43,354 nt of DNA from Bacteroidota bacterium (GTDB lineage: Bacteria > Bacteroidota > Bacteroidia > Bacteroidales > BM520), in NCBI GenBank assembly GCA_002748065.1, contig PDRJ01000011.1, positions 1-43,354 on the forward strand. Reading direction: 5' to 3'. Both the position numbers and the translations under genes were made by a program. The notes under the pieces were generated by a model, which worked only from the letters and a program-made list of their open reading frames with translations, did no database searches and had not been told where the DNA came from. Below are positions 41,289 through 43,354 of this stretch, piece by piece (position 1 is the first letter of the stretch; every line of letters starts with the position of its first letter).

Positions 41289-41296
41289 CAAAGCTA
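41289..41296 (-). promoter_or_regulatory. -7 box TAGCTTTG for the TonB-dependent receptor
   Basis: Exact TAnnTTTG match on the minus strand, 51 bases before the ATG at 41237; also supports that start over the upstream Met. Confidence 0.5.
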
Positions 41297-41343
41297 ACAT
41301 TTATTTTTTTGTAAGGGGGCGTATGCCCTCATCAATAAAAAAT

Positions 41344-41351
41344 TACCTTTG
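41344..41351 (+). promoter_or_regulatory. -7 box TACCTTTG for rocD
   Basis: Exact TAnnTTTG match, 38 bases before the ATG at 41390; forms a divergent pair with the receptor promoter. Confidence 0.55.
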
Positions 41352-41389
41352 CAGAAATCTTACGTAAACTTTTAAACACTTTTTTTCTC

Positions 41390-42613
41390 ATGGTTAAAAA
41401 ATTATCTTCTAAGGAGTTGATTGCACTGGAGGACAAGTATGGTGCACATAACTATCATCCGCTACCTGTTGTCTTAGCAAAAGGAAAAGGAGCCAAAGTA
41501 TGGGATGTGGAAGGAAAAGAGTATTTTGACTTTCTTTCGGCCTATTCTGCAGTAAACCAAGGGCACTGCCACCCAAAGATTGTGGGAGCACTCAAAACAC
41601 AGGCTGAAACGTTAACTCTTACCTCGCGCGCATTCTTTAACGATGCCTTGGGTGTTTATGAAAAGTATGTAACGGAATATTTTGGCTACGATAAGGTGTT
41701 ACCCATGAACTCCGGAGCAGAAGGTGACGAAACAGCCCTTAAGCTTGCTCGTAAGTGGGGTTATTTGAAAAAAGGAATTCCTGAGAATCAGGCGAAGATC
41801 GTTGTATGTGAGAATAATTTTCATGGAAGAACGATCACCATTATCTCCATGTCAACTGATCCGGACGCTTATAAGGATTTTGGCCCTTACACCCCCGGGT
41901 TTGTAACCATTCCCTACAATGACCTGGAAGCTCTTGAGCGCGAACTCAGTGATCCTAATGTAGCAGCATTCCTGGTAGAACCTATTCAGGGAGAGGCAGG
42001 CGTCTTTGTGCCGGAAGATGGATACCTGAAAAAGTCGTTCGACCTTTGTAAGAAGCACAATGTCCTTTTTATCGCCGATGAAGTACAGACGGGAATTGCA
42101 CGTACCGGTAAATTGTTGGCCGTAGACCATGAGGGAGTTCGTCCTGATATCCTGATCCTTGGAAAAGCTCTTTCCGGGGGTGTTTATCCCATCTCCGCCG
42201 TCTTGGCCGATGACGAGATCATGATGTGTATCAAGCCGGGTGAACACGGTTCCACCTTTGGCGGAAACCCGGTGGCTGCCCGCGTGGCAATGGCTGCTTT
42301 GGAAGTGGTAAAAGAGGAACAACTCGCAGAGCGGGCTGAAAAACTGGGGGCCATATTCCGCGCTGAAATGGAGAAAATCGGTTCCGACATGATCGAACTG
42401 GTTCGCGGTAAAGGACTTTTGAATGCTGTGGTAATCCGTCCCAACAACGGTAAAGAAGCATGGGATGTGTGTGTAAAGATGGCAGAGAATGGCGTACTTG
42501 CCAAGCCTACCCACCAACACATTATCCGTTTTGCTCCTCCTTTGGTTATCACTGAGGAAGAGCTGATGGAAGCCATTGAAAGAATCAAGAAATCCATTCT
42601 CTCTTTCAGTTAA
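41390..42613 (+). CDS. rocD: Ornithine--oxo-acid aminotransferase
   Basis: 407 residues, class III PLP aminotransferase. [20 protein letters not shown], the cofactor-binding [35 protein letters not shown], the Asp that pairs with the pyridine nitrogen in [19 protein letters not shown], and the Schiff-base lysine in [17 protein letters not shown] are all present. The opening [20 protein letters not shown] is characteristic of ornithine delta-aminotransferase rather than acetylornithine or GABA enzymes. It converts ornithine and 2-oxoglutarate to glutamate semialdehyde and glutamate. Single gene with its own promoter and terminator. Confidence 0.95.
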   Translation: MVKKLSSKELIALEDKYGAHNYHPLPVVLAKGKGAKVWDVEGKEYFDFLSAYSAVNQGHCHPKIVGALKTQAETLTLTSRAFFNDALGVYEKYVTEYFGYDKVLPMNSGAEGDETALKLARKWGYLKKGIPENQAKIVVCENNFHGRTITIISMSTDPDAYKDFGPYTPGFVTIPYNDLEALERELSDPNVAAFLVEPIQGEAGVFVPEDGYLKKSFDLCKKHNVLFIADEVQTGIARTGKLLAVDHEGVRPDILILGKALSGGVYPISAVLADDEIMMCIKPGEHGSTFGGNPVAARVAMAALEVVKEEQLAERAEKLGAIFRAEMEKIGSDMIELVRGKGLLNAVVIRPNNGKEAWDVCVKMAENGVLAKPTHQHIIRFAPPLVITEEELMEAIERIKKSILSFS

Positions 42614-42644
42614 TAACCGTAGCGGGAATTGCTATAGCATTCCA

Positions 42645-42693
42645 AACCGGCAGCTGAAGACATCCGTATTTGTCTTTAACTGCCGGTTTTTTT
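42645..42693 (+). terminator. Rho-independent terminator after rocD
   Basis: Stem AACCGGCAG/CTGCCGGTT, with a partly paired inner part (GAAGACA/TGTCTT), immediately followed by a run of T (42687-42693). Confidence 0.88.
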
Positions 42694-42820
42694 ACGCTAT
42701 CCCCCATCTCAGGTTTCATCGGAAAGATTCATATTATCCCTTCACCGCCTGTCGTGTAAAAAAACGCTGGTCGTTGGTGCTGAGAAGGATAGAATAGATA
42801 TCGTTGCCAAAATCGGAAGA

Positions 42821-43354
42821 CTATCCCTTCCGATAGCGTTTATAATGGGCTATAGCCCTTGTCCTTGCCTCCTTGTGGTTTATCATCTCTTTTGCATAAG
42901 AGGGTGTCCCATACTCCGGAATCCACCTTTTGATATAGGTTCGTTCGGGGTCAAACTGTTTCTGTTGGGAGGTGGGGTTAAAGATTCTGAAGTAGGGCGC
43001 GGCATCACAACCTGTACCGGCAGCCCACTGCCAGTTCCCATTATTGGAAGCCAACTCGTAATCCATTAGATGTTGGGCAAACCAGAGTTCTCCCACACGC
43101 CAGTCAACCAAAAGATCTTTGACGAGAAAACCCGCAGTGACCATTCGAACTCTATTGTGCATAAAACCGGTAGCGTTTAACTCTCGTATTCCTGCATCCA
43201 CGAGGGGAAATCCGGTGGTTCCTGTTTGCCATCGCTCAATATCACGGATCTCATTGCGCCAGGGAATGGCACTGTAAGCCGGTTTGAACGCTTCGTTTTC
43301 CACATGCGGAAAGTGGAAGAGGATCTGGATAAAAAACTCTCGCCAGATAAGTTC
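42821..43354 (-). CDS. phrB: Deoxyribodipyrimidine photolyase / cryptochrome, C-terminal part (gene runs off the window)
   Basis: The reading frame is open to the right edge and begins there with [20 protein letters not shown], so the gene is truncated by the window, not in nature. The 177 visible residues are the FAD-binding domain: [87 protein letters not shown]. These include the Trp residues of the electron-transfer chain and FAD contacts. This is the class I photolyase type that repairs cyclobutane pyrimidine dimers with blue light; a cryptochrome or (6-4) photolyase cannot be excluded without the N-terminus. Convergent with rocD. Confidence 0.93.
   Translation of the reverse strand, partial: ELIWREFFIQILFHFPHVENEAFKPAYSAIPWRNEIRDIERWQTGTTGFPLVDAGIRELNATGFMHNRVRMVTAGFLVKDLLVDWRVGELWFAQHLMDYELASNNGNWQWAAGTGCDAAPYFRIFNPTSQQKQFDPERTYIKRWIPEYGTPSYAKEMINHKEARTRAIAHYKRYRKG

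Overview
The window is chromosomal DNA from a Bacteroidota bacterium, most likely of the order Bacteroidales. Four things support this. Gliding/type IX secretion genes gldD and gldE sit in the characteristic HU/mutY/ssb/gldE/gldD neighbourhood. A secreted PKD-domain protein carries a type IX (T9SS) C-terminal sorting domain. There is a CarboxypepD_reg/TonB-dependent receptor and a DUF2723 membrane glycosyltransferase-like protein. Finally, the Bacteroidota promoter box TAnnTTTG recurs upstream of many genes, while Shine-Dalgarno sequences are nearly absent. No phage, plasmid, CRISPR array or transposase gene was found; most genes are core housekeeping functions.

Layout. 1-1186: a small outer-membrane barrel gene between two copies of an interspersed repeat. 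1187-4743 (minus): asnS, rpoN and a PAP2-like membrane protein, closely packed. 4904-5977: a DAHP synthase/chorismate mutase fusion. 5989-6897 (minus): a CorA transporter. 7404-11268 (minus): mutY, ssb, gldE, gldD. 11409-14556 (plus): HU, a 29-residue bS22/mS38-like ribosomal protein, RNase G, trpS; then tRNA-Pro and a DUF3078 outer-membrane protein. 15928-20200 (minus): an ECF sigma factor, a protein built like a dual-membrane-spanning anti-sigma factor, and a PKD/T9SS secreted protein. 20370-24996: ferritin, tadA, an MscS channel, a nitroreductase and class II aldolase. 25149-31006 (plus): a YciB-NUDIX fusion followed by a giant four-ATPase UvrA-like protein. 31044-31425: tRNA-Arg and tRNA-Gln. 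31610-38383: a DUF2723 protein, lgt (minus), then dprA, rsgA and dtd. 38937-42613: a TonB-dependent receptor (minus) and ornithine aminotransferase. The right end holds a 5'-truncated photolyase gene.

The most noteworthy parts are: (a) the sigma / trans-envelope anti-sigma / secreted PKD protein operon, which looks like a complete envelope-to-transcription signalling unit; (b) the tandemly duplicated UvrA-like protein, which lacks the UvrB-binding region and has one damaged ATP site, coupled to a membrane YciB-NUDIX fusion; (c) a family of seven short repeats with terminal inverted repeats (MITE-like), all intergenic, two of which carry their own small insertions; (d) the tiny bS22/mS38-like gene next to HU.

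All product names come from reading motifs and overall protein layout by eye; no database search was run.
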